A DNA stretch of 43,488 bases. Origin: Chloromonas sp. AAM2. Taxonomy: Eukaryota > Chlorophyta > Chlorophyceae > Chlamydomonadales > Chlamydomonadaceae. Below are positions 12,701-23,764 of this stretch, in pieces. The stretch spans positions 1 through 43,488 of the forward strand of contig QAXH01006033.1 in the NCBI GenBank assembly GCA_004335635.1, written 5' to 3'. Both the position numbers and the translations under genes were made by a program. A model generated the notes under the pieces. That model saw nothing but the letters and a program-made list of their open reading frames with translations, did no database searches and was not told where the DNA came from. Within the stretch, counting starts at the first letter, position 1, and every line of letters starts with the position of its first letter.

Positions 12701-15700
12701 CGGTGGCAGCGGCTCATCCCGGCTCTGCCTGTCCCGGATGCCATCCAGGTAGTCCTCAAGGTCACACTTGCGCTGCGCAGACAAAGAGTGAGAAAACAGA
12801 TGCAATTTAGACATGAGAGGCAACACGTGAATAGCTATGCGACATTGCCAACATGTAAACATGTTAAGAGAGCAACTGTCTCAGACTTGATCAAAAGCCA
12901 TACTCTGCTTGTATTGGGTCCCCTTTCTGGTCTAATGAAGTTTTGCGGTCAGGATTGTACCTCGGGGGTTGACCGTCACCATTAGTATCACGGTGTGTCG
13001 CAATCCCCTTCATTTGTAGGTTGGACGGGCTGGAAACCCTCCCCTCATGTAGCGTGCAGCCTTCCTCTTCTTGCTATCTGCCCTGATCACAACCGAGTGT
13101 GTCAGCCTGAAGTGCACACACACCTTGTTGTACTCATTGACCAGGTCGGTCAGCCCGGACTGATCGCGCACGACCTGCACCACCTCCAACTGATCGCCGT
13201 ACACAAGCTCAAACTCCTCCTGGACAAGATCCTGCACATGGCAGGAAGCATACGACATGAAGCACATGACATGAAGCAAATGACGTGAAGCAAATGACAT
13301 GAAGAGCACACCACATGAAGCAAATGACAAGAAGCAAATGACATGAAGCACTAGCCATGAAGCACATGCCATGAAGCACATGCATGAAGCACATGCCATC
13401 AAGCACATGACATGAAGCACATGCCATAAAGCACATGACATGAAGCACATGCCATAAAGCACACGAAATGAATTATATGACATGTTGCACATGACTTAAA
13501 GCACATGCACACTGTCAGGTGGCGCCCTAGCTTTCCTTGACAAATCCTCATGCCAGTGAATCCCACGCCACACGAAACACACACAGCAGAGGCCAGTCGA
13601 CCTGGTGTCTTGCAAAAAGTCACGAGTTGCTGATGTGTGCCCTGGCCATTCCCCGGGCCCCACCCACAGTTGGTGTCGCGCCCTCAGTTAGCCTTGCAGT
13701 TGCCATGACAGTTGGGTCCAGGGAGGTGTCGTTCAGGTCGTAGGCAAAGGTCTTGCGCTGGCGCACCGCTGGAACAGCCACCTGCACATTTGAGACATGA
13801 CATGCATTCTTTGACCTGACGTGAGATATGCACACTTGACCTGAAGTATAGGACGGCATGCATCCTTGATTTCATCAGGCTGGCTTTCATCCAGGCACAT
13901 GGCCTTGCACACCACGTGGCAGGCACATTCAATTAGAACTAGCAGGAGCACCAGCACCAGCACAATGACAAACAAGCAATGCGCCTGCTGTGTGCGAACC
14001 ATCAGCACACCGCTTGCCAGAAACGTCAGCACGACGTCAGCAGAAGCAAGAGCATCAGCAGTAGAACAACAGCCACTATGTTTGCTGCATGCGTGCCTCA
14101 CCAGCTTTTTGGCCGCGTCCAGGCCCGCAATGCTCTCAGCAGTGGAGCCAGTAGGCATGTCAAGTTTGACGTCAATCTCGTTCACGGCCTTGGTGTCCCT
14201 GCAAACGCATGAAAGAAGCTAAGGATGACTGACAGTGCTAACATGTATTTGTCAGTGGTAATGCCCATGGTGGTCGATGGCCATGCACACCCAAACCAGA
14301 CACTCACATCACATGCAACATGCATGAAGTGTGTAGAGCCAATAAATCAATACAGCAAGCAGCACCAGGCCTCTTTGATTCAGCCACATGCCGTCACAGA
14401 CCGTACACTTGACTGACTGGTTCCCTCCTCACTTTGCGTCCTCAGACGGCTGCAGGGACAGCTGGGTCTTGGCGGACTTGCTGGTGGTGCTCTTTGCTGC
14501 CTTGCTGCTCTGCTTGCGCTCCAGAGCCTCACTCTTCTTGCGCTGGGCAACACCCGCCTCAGTGGCCGCCATGATGGCAGGAATGTCGCTCACCTGAAGT
14601 GGAAACGTTTTTATCGTTTGAACCGTTGTAGGTAACGCTCATTTTTGTGGCTGGTTGCACATGGTAATGTCATGGACAGGAGCAGAGAAGTTGGATGAGT
14701 TGAGCAGGTGCGGTGGTGCAAGGAATGCATGGTGATTGAGAACAGGCTTGATTACCTGGTGGTTCAATCTGCCTGATCAATCTGTGATGATGCGCTTGCC
14801 AGGGCTGAGCAGTACTTCAAGTGTTTAATGAGTGGGTGCAGCTAATGCTGCACGCATGTCATTCACAGTATCCCGCATGAAGTTTGATGACGATGCAGTT
14901 CCCGACAGTCGACAAAAGTCTTTTGGGACACCATGTGTGTACTTGCACTCACCAGCACTGAGTGTGTAGGACCGCTGGGCTTGCTATTGCCCAGGAATTG
15001 AATGCGTAGGATGACACTGTCTCGTGAAAACTGCCAGATCAACTGCGATCAAGAGCGAGCATCAACATTGGATGCGCCTGGCCCTTGTTTGACGTCTGTG
15101 CGCTAGGCAGCTTCAACTGATGATTTTGTCAGAAGTCCAATCAACAGTCTAGCCGTGTCGCTTGCCATTTTCCTGCTGCAATGCTTAGACTGATGCTGCC
15201 TGAACACTGCAAACAGCTGGCTCCTTAGAACACGGGTTCTAAGGCCCAGTGCAGTATCAGCTGCCACCTGTTCCAATTCAATGCTCACCTTCATGGCCAC
15301 GATCGAAATGAAGTACACACTGATGAGGTGAACCCACATCTTCTGGCTGCCACCCTGAAAACAGCACATGCGTAAAAAAGCAACCATCAACCCACAGGAG
15401 GGCATGACATGCATGCTGTGGGCCTCTGTCTGGCTTGCAAAACCACACGCTTGCGGTCACAAAGCAGCGCGCCTAACTCATACAACATGCCTTCTCCGTG
15501 AATGAAGGGAAGCACACGAGAGAGAGAAAGGATAGACGTGAGGCGCTGCAGATCCACGAGCCCCATGTGCACTGACCTCAATGTTGGACAGCGACATCTT
15601 GTCAAAGCCTGTGAACTTGAACTCGCTGTCCGGCTCACTCATAAGCCTGTCGCACTCGTGACCCTGTTGCGCACAGAGCAGGACATGCTGGTCTGCATTG

Positions 15701-17185
15701 GAATGCTGGCATGGGGTCGAATGCCACAGCAATACCAGATAAAACGAGGGCGCACGAGCTTAGATGACCCGACAAACACAAACACGTTCTTAACTGCACA
15801 TGAGGGGAAATGCCAACAACACTAGTCACGCCAGTTAGTGTCATTGAATCAAGCCAGCAGGCAACTGTCTCAGACCTATTCAAAAGCCATACCCTGCTTG
15901 TGTCACGCACCGTGGCATTGACAGGTAGGACGGCGATGAGACACCATAGGCTGACCCACGTGAAGAGCTGAAGGCCCTGCAACAGGTAGTCAGGCAGGCG
16001 ACGGCGGATGATATGATTTTCAGCCTGCCGAGTCGACATGCCTTTGTAAAAGCTGATTGCCAACCATCCTGCTCCGCAAAGAGCGCTGTGCATGACGCGA
16101 GCATGTCCCATCAAGTCTGATGGCCTGGTCTCCCCATGGTGGGTGTCTGCTAACAGACATGACAAAGCACCTGGCATGCCAGTGCCCGCATATGCTGGTC
16201 AGCAACGCACATGGCCATGCTTGCTCAATGTCGCCCAATGCTAGATAACCTTGTTGCATGGATGGCACACCATGAAAGCACTGCTATCCCTTCCTTACCC
16301 TTAGCCCCTAGCGAGTCTCGCACCCGTGGCAAGAGGATCACAATCAAGACAACGTACTCACGTAGCTTAGCAGGCGTAGGTAGATGGCTGTGTCCAAGCC
16401 GCACTCCCTGATAACATCTGGCTCAGTGTAACGGAATACTGGCATGATCCATCCTAAGAACGTGGGAGGAAGAGGAGCAGGCTTGAGCTTGATCTCTGGG
16501 GTGTACCTCTGCACAGGCAGGCAGGTGTCATCGTCAGCAGTTGCACCAACAGCTGGCTGAGTGGCCTAGCTGCTTGAGTGCAAGACCCAAAGCTGCAGGT
16601 TGCCAGTGGCAGGGCACAACCCGTTCACAACCACGAAATATTGAGCGACCAGATCTCAGTCTGTACACGGACAATGCGCCAGATGACCTCTTTACGACCA
16701 GGGTTCAAGATTATGGCAGTGAATCCCGGTTTTCGCACTTTTTCAGTAGCTGCGGGGCAAGTGCCTGATTGTCGAGACTGGTGTACTTAGCCCTAGAGAG
16801 GAGATGAATCGTCAAATCGCAAAAGCATTGGCTGCATTAATACCTCCAATGCCAGAGTCGACGCGAAACGCGCTCGCAAGCGGAGCTAGATTTGGCCGGC
16901 ACCTGTCTCGGTTGTGCTTTCTGGGTGCTAAACTGAATTACTGTGCACACGAGCGAGGCTGACATAGGAGTTTTTGGCGCAATGGCTGACCGGGTCACCG
17001 GGACTTGACGGTCTTTTGGCCTTAATTCTTCACCTGCAGACCAGCCACCTCGCTCTCACCTTGGGGTCGTAGTACTTGACGGCTTTTGCCCAGGTGCGCA
17101 GCCATGAGAATACGAGGAACGCTATCAAACATGTTATAATGTTGATGATGGCGCCCGTCAGCACCGCACTGGCGGTGGCTGCCAT
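6725..17185 (-). CDS. OSCA/CSC1-family (DUF221, TMEM63-like) cation channel, copy A
   Basis: Predicted 874 aa in 26 exons. OSCA/CSC1 proteins are plasma- or endomembrane, dimeric, mechanically and osmotically gated Ca2+-permeable channels. Domain order fits the family. An N-terminal membrane unit comes first: TM0 at about 8-30, starting [16 protein letters not shown], then [15 protein letters not shown] at about 95-110 and the TM of exon 5 at about 148-163, with [10 protein letters not shown] before it. A cytosolic domain (about 195-480) ends with the family motif [14 protein letters not shown]. The C-terminal channel region (about 490-805) contains [70 protein letters not shown] and [14 protein letters not shown]. 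The basic tail ends KKKKLGCL with a TAG stop. The length is slightly above the usual 700-800 aa because of a longer cytosolic insert. The start at 17185 is chosen by alignment with copy B and with known OSCA N-termini. All junctions preserve frame. The main alternative is that a few exon ends shift by a codon. Confidence 0.93.
7857..7940. repeat. Two-copy ~33-bp direct repeat in OSCA-A intron 23
   Basis: Two imperfect units each contain GGAGAATGCCAGTCAAAAT, flanked by AAAG/AGCATGCA variants. They lie in the intron between exons 23 and 24 of copy A. No function is visible. Confidence 0.6.
9430..9655. repeat. 55-bp tandem repeat, four units, OSCA-A intron 18
   Basis: Units begin CTTGTGCGCTTTGTTGG at 9437, 9492, 9547 and 9602, exactly 55 bases apart, differing at only a few positions. 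Located in the intron between exons 18 and 19 of copy A. The matching intron of copy B shows no such array. Confidence 0.9.
10278..10400. repeat. 69-bp two-copy tandem duplication in OSCA-A intron 17
   Basis: ACAGCTGCCACCA(C/T)TACAAG begins at 10278 and again at 10347 with diverged continuations (CCATGCCGAACAACC versus CCATGCTGACCAAGCC). It is intronic, between exons 17 and 18. Confidence 0.75.
11902..11939 (-). pseudogene. Partial duplicate of OSCA-A exon 13 with its splice donor
   Basis: Thirty-eight bases identical to 12114-12151 recur here: the last ~32 coding bases of exon 13 (encoding [11 protein letters not shown]) plus its GTGAGT donor. The 5' part of the exon and an acceptor are absent. 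It lies inside the intron between exons 13 and 14, downstream of the real exon, so it is a relic rather than a usable exon. Confidence 0.8.
12403..12438. repeat. AACC microsatellite at the OSCA-A exon 12 donor
   Basis: A run of AACC units directly flanks the GTAAGT donor of exon 12 (reverse strand GGTT units in the intron start). Copy B has a shorter, related CAACTAAC-rich stretch at 33930-33960. Confidence 0.75.
13236..13505. repeat. ~14-bp ATG(A/C)CATGAAGCA satellite in OSCA-A intron 9
   Basis: About 18 imperfect units of a 14-15 base motif, variants of CATGACATGAAGCA and CATGCCATGAAGCA, begin five bases 5' on the plus strand of exon 10's acceptor (exon 10 starts at 13231). The array fills most of the intron between exons 9 and 10 of copy A and is absent from copy B. 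Confidence 0.85.
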
Positions 17186-17699
17186 GATGTCTTGGCGCTT
17201 CAAGACGTTTTCGTGCTCTGTCGCAAGCCTTGATTTTATGCATAGCCTCTGTCCCAATGGGCAATAAATCCAACAGAAACGGTCACACTTTTTGTCGGCA
17301 TGAATGCGCACACCATACTGGCAATGTCAAGCTGACACGCATCAAACAAACAGAGCCTGTGCTCGTCTATCAGCTGCTAGTTTAACGCATGCCTCATGAA
17401 GGACTGACTCGTTTCCACGTTGGCTTTAGATTGTGATCGAACCTCATGTAGTGCTATGATATTGCATGCCTCATGCTTAGTGGGCAAAGGTGTGCACTCT
17501 TTTGTGTAAACGCAGGGCCGACTATCGGCCAGAGAATCGCCTGCAGGCTGAACTAAGACAATCAATCAGTCGCCAGCGCTGCCTCAACAATATTCTTACT
17601 CCCATCAGTGGTTGATGTCGTGCTGCGAGACAATGCTGGCCTTTAAGTTTGCCTGTAAGAGGCCTAGTTGCAATAGAGGGGACAGCACACTGAACGCCA

Positions 17700-17740
17700 A
17701 AAAAAATGGTTGCCAGTTCTGGGACAATATATGATGGGTT
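17700..17740 (-). repeat. Dispersed repeat family, partial inverted member
   Basis: Reverse strand reads ATTGTCCCAGAACTGGCA followed by a T-run, the same leading block as members at 4064, 17857 and 24495. It is in head-to-head orientation with the 17857 member. Confidence 0.6.
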
Positions 17741-17856
17741 GATGTGGTGACTGTTCGTGTGTCCTGCCGTATTGACTGATGGGAACTGTTGTCGTGTTTG
17801 TACACGGTTTAGTACTACATCAGCGCGTCAGCTTTATGGTAGGAAAAAACCCACGA

Positions 17857-18048
17857 ATTGTCCCAGAATTGGCACACTTCTTTTTTTTTGATGCGGATGC
17901 GACATCACGATGTCAATGCTGCGTGTATAGTGCAAAGAAGCTTACTCAGATAGCAGCCTGGTTTGACAGACACAGGAGAAATTTTGCGATTTACGCAATC
18001 GACTGGTGTTTGCGCTGTGCTTCATAGTGTGCACTCCCTCCTTGTAAT
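17857..18048 (+). repeat. Dispersed repeat family member 2
   Basis: Blocks in the same order as 4064-4280: ATTGTCCCAGAATTGGCA, T9 run, AGGAGAAATTTTGCG, CTGGTGTTTGCG and GTGTGCACTCCCTCCTTGTAA. The intervening ~120 bases are diverged. Confidence 0.6.
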
Positions 18049-19125
18049 AGCCGCACAACAATCTTGTTTTCGCCTTGTTTTTTTAATATTACAGGAACAG
18101 GACCAAGAGACGTAACGTGCCAAGGGAATCTGTAACATAAGACAGTTGTCACAACGGGAGGGGAAGTGCATTGAGCAGCAATTACGCTTTTATAGGGCTG
18201 TCAGGTGCACTTTCCAGTGAGGGGGCCACCTTTTGTGCAGCATGCTCCATACAACGCCAGGCAATACCACAAGGGCACCGTCAAGTGACAGCCATCAGCG
18301 CCAACCCAACTCTTCAGTTGAGGCCGATGGCTTAAAGCCCAGCAACACTTTACACCCGCTTCTTGCACCAAGTCATAGATGCAAAAGTCCAGATTTAGCT
18401 TACACTGGTAGTAGGGATCTTGACAAAATGCTCAAGCAAGCAAGCGGGAGCTTAACAGCAAGTGCTTTCACGAACAACCGAAACTCAACCGTAAATGCTA
18501 TTGCTTCATGACGAGTATTGGCTTGTCAGAACAAGTGCTTGAGCGAGCGCAGCAAGCAACACAACACATAGCATTGAGGAAGCAGCACAAAGGACAATCC
18601 AAGATGCGAGGAGATTATTAAAAACACTCAACAGTCCGTATGCTCAATCATGCAATCCAACCGTATACATACCATCGCCTGTTGGCTCTGAAAAACGCGT
18701 CATATTCGTATCCGTCCAAAAAGCTAACAGCAATTCAAGTAACGACGCTCACGTTATTGTTGATTTCATCTTCCATGTGCTGTAGTAGTGCCAAAGATCT
18801 TCAAAACTGCCCCAAGGCAGCAGGGATCAGAAACGTTGGTCAGGCCAAAAGCTTACAGGAAGCGGTAGACCATCGGGCCTGCACATACGGGAGCACAGTC
18901 CCACCAATTGTGGTTCTGCCTAGGCGTGTTTACTATCATAGTGTCAATAATATGTGCCTGCCTGCCTGGCTGGCAAACTTTGCGGTTGCTGTAATCATGT
19001 ATGAAAGCAGTGAGGATCATTTTACGCATGAAGGATGCTGCAATCAAACAGTACAGCGCTAAGAACAGAGCTCAGGTGTTCTTGCTGTTACTGACAGTTT
19101 ACATATCACGTGGTTGTTGTGACGG

Positions 19126-22100
19126 TTACTCACAGTTGACGTAGATGCCGTTGGACCTGAGGCGGCCTCCGTCTGGGTCGGTGAGGTAGCCACGTGCCTC
19201 GTAGCCTGCACACGTGCCAAAGACACGTGGGCTTGTCAGTTACATCAGCCAGGACTCATGCACCAGCCATGTGCTGTGGTTGACTGACAGTGCATGCCTG
19301 CTTCACACGCAAGTGTCCTGCTGCTCTCTTGAGGGCAAGGCCCAGGGGCGCTTGCCCCTCCTCCTCTTTTGGCCGACGCATTGCAAGGACCGCGAAAGCC
19401 ACGGACATTGACCGCATTCAAGTAAACCTGTCCGTACCATTAGGAGCGTACTAGTCATTCAATGTCGGCCACATCGCTGAACGGTGTGTACGTTGTGGGC
19501 TCACCAAAGATCTCGTGCTCTGAGGTCATGCGGGTGCGGTAGTAGTTGCCAATGGCGTACTTGGTCCACCTGCGCAGATGGAAGCACCAGTGTGCACATG
19601 CTGTTTATGCTTGTCCGTTCAACCTTTGATCTGCAGCATGCTGTTCTGAACCAGGGCTTGTGAAGCTTCAGCCAGACAGCTTCTACAGCAGATGCCTGGG
19701 AATGCCTGACTAATGACTGGTACAGTGCTGGTGCCACTGTGCACGCTCGCTTGCTTCAATGTATGGTGTGAATGGTAGGCCAATGGTAGGCTATAATGGT
19801 AGCCTACTCACTGGCAGATGTACACGTCCCAGATTGGGCTGTAGTCGTTGGATAGAGTTGGGATGCCTCCCAGGACGTTCATTGGGCTTCTGCCATCGCT
19901 GAGTGCGCTGTTGAAACCCTGGCGGGCGGGATGCACCTTCTCCTCGGGCTTGGGGCCGTCGGTGCGCTTGCTGGGGTTCACGTCAGAGTTGGCTGAAGGC
20001 AACAAACAACATAGGGTGAGTGTCAAGGTCCAGTACAAGGTTGAAAAGAGTGTAGCCGAACGTAGGGCGCTGGAGCCAAATTCCAACCCTGATGAACCCT
20101 CAGGCCACGGCAAGTATAGAAACGATTCTGACAGGGAGCAACACGACGTTGGTGACCTGAAATTGTTAATTCGTTGGTTTTGAACAACGGACCCTCTATA
20201 TCAAACAGCAGCAAACGCCCAACATTAGGCACTAGATGATGACAGTGTGTTTTGTTCAAGGGCAGCAAGTGGGTATTTGGTCTTTGTCCACTCACTGTAG
20301 CCGTTGGTGAAGGCAAACAGGCGCTCGACAGCGGAGAACAGGTTGTCGTTCTCGCCACCCTGTGCACACAAAACGTGGCCACATGAACTAACCTAACTCT
20401 TAATGTAGGGCAGTATAGAAGGGTTGCCTGGTGGTCAAACGCACAGCCAAATTGACAGCAAGTCGCGCAGTTTTGAATTGTTTGTTACTGCACTTGAGTT
20501 TAGCAAAGTGAGTTTGATCGACCTCTGCTGCAGAACAAGAAATTCCTAAGAATGGGTAGGTAGGCCGCAGGTGGTATCTGGAGTATCTGACCAGGCTGGA
20601 GTATCTGAGTGCCACTAGGCTTGGTTGGAGAGGCAACAAGGCAGAGGAGAGTTGAACTGCATGAACCTCACGTTGATGTTAGCAAAGTTGGGCACGTTGG
20701 TGGCGGCCTCCAGAGCAGCGACGTTGGCGGGGTAGGCATCGACGCTGCAATCAAGGATGGAACGCATTCATCGGTCAAGGCAGCCATGGCAAGTCTGATT
20801 AGTCCTGCTCAGATGGGGTATGTGTGATTATGTGTTGCTGGCTATGATTGCCACCTGCATTCACGGAAACTAGCCATGAGACTAGCTGCCATGTGGTGCG
20901 TGCATGGGCATGTCAGGAAAGCTGGCTTGGTGTCACGACCTCGGCTTGCATGTTCATGGTTCCGGTGCTCTTCACTGTCCCGTCTCAACAATTGACGCAT
21001 CTGCCCAGTTCAGCTTTGATCAATTCATCACTTGCCTGAGGTACTGGACGGGCCTTCCGAAGCTGAAGCCATTGACGACTTGCAGTGTGACGGTGCCGCT
21101 CATGCCATCCTCGCTCAGGCAGAGCTTCACAACCTGAAGGAACAATCGGTGTTGATTGCATGGGCGCTGGTTTCTTGGGCTAAGGCGGCAACTGCCTTTT
21201 AAAGGTGAAGGGGTGAACACAGCCTAGTTGCGACACAGTCAAACGTGCAACTGTGGCGGCAGGTATTGCGTGCGGACAGGACACGTTGCACACACATCCC
21301 TAGTCTGCACGGTTGAGAGCTGTGCTCAAGTAACGTACCCCAGCCTGTCTGGCAGGGCATGAAGCAGCACACGTTATAACTTGAGTAGTATACCAGCCGC
21401 AGGCACCATCTGATCGGCAAAACACGCACACATGGCATGCAGCCACCCTTGTAGACTCACCCTGTCGTGCACGTATCTCCTGACGCCCTTCTTATCAGCG
21501 TCTGACAACTTCTCATAGTCGCACATCTTCTTAAGCCAGGACTGGTCGCGTCCGTCAGCCACAATGGGCATGTTGTACATGTCATCGTTCAGCATCACAT
21601 AGGGGCTGTAGTTGTCCACACCTGTGGGCAAACGTCAGGTAACGTGCAACAAGGTTAGATCTACAGGCGCGCCGTCAGATGGATGATTGGCCATACATTG
21701 GGTGAGTTGAAGGGTGCACTGAAGAAGCATGCAGCAAAACACCGGGCAAAGTACTAGGACGGCGCAACTTGCTAGCTCATGCGAGGACAACCAGAGCAGG
21801 CATGGCATGCAGCATGCACGTGGGCTGGCAACCGTTCACGTGCAGTGTTAGAATACTGACCAACGGATCCAGGAGAGGCGCTCTTGGGAGGGAAGAAGTT
21901 GGGTGCATCGCCAGGAACGACACTACGCTCTGGGGAGAAGTCGACGTAGCCCTGCAGCGCACATAGTTCATAAAATGTCGGTGCACATGCCCTCGGCTGC
22001 TCGCTTATATGAACTCTCAAGGTCGAGAAACCAACATTTCCAGCTGATGGCCTGCCTTGCAACACCAGCTCACGACTCGCCTGGTTGGTGACGAGCCAGC

Positions 22101-23297
22101 CATCCTTGTCCAGAATGGCTTGGCGGTAAAGGCCTGCCTTGAAGGCGTACTTGAGCTTTGCAGAAGGGTTGATGCCCAGGGCGGAGGCAACCTCAAAGTT
22201 CGATGTGTCAGTGACGATGTAATAGTAGGGAATGTTCTGCACAACAGCATGGTCAGTATAGCATGGTGTAAGCAGTGGCGATATGGCCGGTGGCATCTGT
22301 TGGATTTGTGGTAATGCCTTGTCCTGGCTGGAGCTTTGCAACCGCAGGTTGTGGTTTGCTGCGCATGCAGCTTTGCACGCATGACACACGGCAGAGAGCA
22401 CTAGTGCTGCTCAAAGTGTGAGGTCAGAAACAGGAATACGAGGTCGAGCAGCTCCAAGATTCAAAGGCGTCAAGGGCCAGATCGACTGCCTCGCACAGAG
22501 TCCAGCTTACCCCCTTTGACGTCTTCGTGTAACCATAGTACAGAGGCAGAGTGTATGTAGGGAATTCTCCGGAGTTGTCGAGGCTGCCTGCGACGTCAAG
22601 GCCACAGTTACATGGATTTGCAAGCGTCTCGACCGCCGCGTTCGGTCACGGTGCAGCACGGCAGGCCGCCAGGCACCTGCATTTGCCTCAGCCGACTGTA
22701 AACACGCTTTGGAAGAAGACTGCCGGCATACGTCGGTTAGAACATGCCCAAGAAACCACATTCGCACAGCGCGATGTACAAGCGATTGCTATGCATTAAT
22801 CCAATGCTACTTGTGTCGCCCAGCTGCCAGCGCAGCCCGGCAGCGAGGCCCACGTGCCAGCGCAGCCCGGCAGCGAGGCCTGCTAACATAACCGTCCCAG
22901 GAAGACTCGATGGCATGTGCATGCACATACCCCCCAACGCTGCTAACATCTAGGAGGGAGTGCGAACACTGGCATTCACGTGTAGCTCCCTGCCCCACAC
23001 TGACCTGACCTCAGCAGGTTCACCGGGCCAGAAAGGGAAGGATTCGCCCGGGATGGCGCAGGCTCGGGCCTCACGATTGGCCAACTGAGAGGCGAGGCAA
23101 TCAAGGATAGTTGTTACTCACCCCTTGCGTTCGGAATTGCTTACAGGCCTGCTGCGCCATGGCATCTCAACTGCACGCAACCACACTCAAACTGGTTGAA
23201 CTTACTCTGGAGCGATAGATGGGGCAGCAGGGCGCCTGGCTAGCGCGCCGCAAGCCAGTGCCATCAGAACTACCACCGCCACGGTCATCCGGACCAT
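19126..23297 (-). CDS. Secreted protein of a mostly bacterial hypothetical family (probably DUF7482)
   Basis: Predicted 411 aa, 13 exons. An N-terminal signal peptide MVRMTVAVVVLMALACGALA is followed by a Pro/Ala-rich linker. The body shows the ordered motifs I associate with this family. These are PLYYGYT then YYYIVTDTSNFEVASALG (about 93-110), VDFSPERSVVPGDAPNFFPP (144-163), SPGSVGVDNYSPYVMLND, GRPVQYLSVDAYPANVAALE, GFNSALSDGRSPMNVLGG (329-346) and DYSPIWDVYICQWTKYA (353-369). It ends YVNCE with TAA. No enzyme activity is known to me. Exons: 23297-23206, 23148-23122, 23084-23010, 22583-22511, 22236-22081, 21951-21861, 21621-21461, 21133-21036, 20744-20672, 20359-20296, 19992-19812, 19569-19505, 19205-19126. 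All phases agree. Exons 5 and 8 need GC donors (GCGAGT, GCAAGT). The 27-base exon 2 is optional because skipping it keeps frame. The family name is from memory and needs a profile search. Confidence 0.82.
22829..22887. repeat. 30-bp two-copy tandem repeat
   Basis: The block CAGCGCAGCCCGGCAGCGAG followed by GCC occurs twice in a row, within intron 3 of the secreted-protein gene, just outside the inverted-repeat arm. Confidence 0.75.
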
Positions 23298-23345
23298 TGT
23301 TGCGTGGCCTGCTAACGGTGCTTGCGTTGTGCTGAAAGATGACAA
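22901..23345 (-). repeat. Inverted duplication, left arm (functional gene side)
   Basis: This arm covers 48 bases upstream of the ATG, exons 1-3 with their introns, and part of intron 3 of the secreted-protein gene. It matches the reverse complement of 25470-25917 almost throughout, with scattered substitutions and small indels. The arms are separated by about 2.1 kb of repeat-rich DNA. Confidence 0.85.
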
Positions 23346-23764
23346 GCAGGACTATGTGCGATAGGGTTGAACAGTGGTGTGTTACTTGAGTTGTGTGGCC
23401 CACCCTGTTCAATTCTGGGTTTTATAGGCCGAAACGCAACGACGAGTAACGGGCGGACTACTGGCGTGATGCCTTTTCAGATCTCGTGATTACACCGTTC
23501 GCATTCTGCAGCCTTTGACTGCTGCTCTCATCATGCGTGTGATCATCCACTCACCAGTAGTTGTGATCATAGCACTCACCAGTACTTGTCTGCTGGTTGG
23601 TGCCGCAAGCCAAGGAGTCTCGTAAGACCAGTCAGACGCCGTACCAACCGCGATCTGTCTTACTCATCCCAAGGTATGCATCAGTCAATCCGCGCGATGC
23701 TCATACTGATGTGCTCACTCTTTGTTGAGGGTGACTTTCTTGTTAGGCGGACTCGATCGCGCCG

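Larger units (their letters stand above)
6725..17185 (-). other. Exon map of OSCA copy A
   Basis: Exons in transcript order: 17185-17060, 16508-16362, 15976-15911, 15663-15577, 15354-15289, 15042-14953, 14593-14433, 14198-14102, 13781-13668, 13231-13124, 12772-12695, 12534-12443, 12203-12120, 11560-11446, 11148-11111, 10808-10754, 10510-10414, 10090-9907, 9307-9253, 9037-9001, 8865-8783, 8602-8445, 8178-8118, 7790-7584, 7387-7316, 6871-6725. Lengths sum to 2625 bases (875 codons with stop). Every intron begins GT and ends AG on the reverse strand; exon 3 uses the weaker donor GTGCGT. Coding sequence is about a quarter of the 10.5-kb span. Confidence 0.85.
17186..19125. other. Intergenic region between OSCA copy A and the secreted-protein gene
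   Basis: Should contain the promoter of copy A (just above 17185) and the 3' UTR of the gene ending at 19126. Two members of the dispersed repeat family lie in opposite orientation at about 17700-17740 and 17857-18048. An open frame of 140 codons at 18640-19062 (+) has no recognised domain and overlaps the probable 3' UTR of the opposite-strand gene; it is not called. Confidence 0.5.

Noticed and set aside
13236..13505. CRISPR-like regular repeats
   Set aside because: Units are directly adjacent with no unique spacers and the host is eukaryotic.
13010..13623. Cys/Met/His-rich reverse-strand frames
   Set aside because: They are translations of the CATGAAGCA satellite in OSCA-A intron 9.
18640..19062. 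140-codon open frame (+) with an internal hydrophobic segment
   Set aside because: No recognised family, and it overlaps the probable 3' UTR of the opposite-strand gene.
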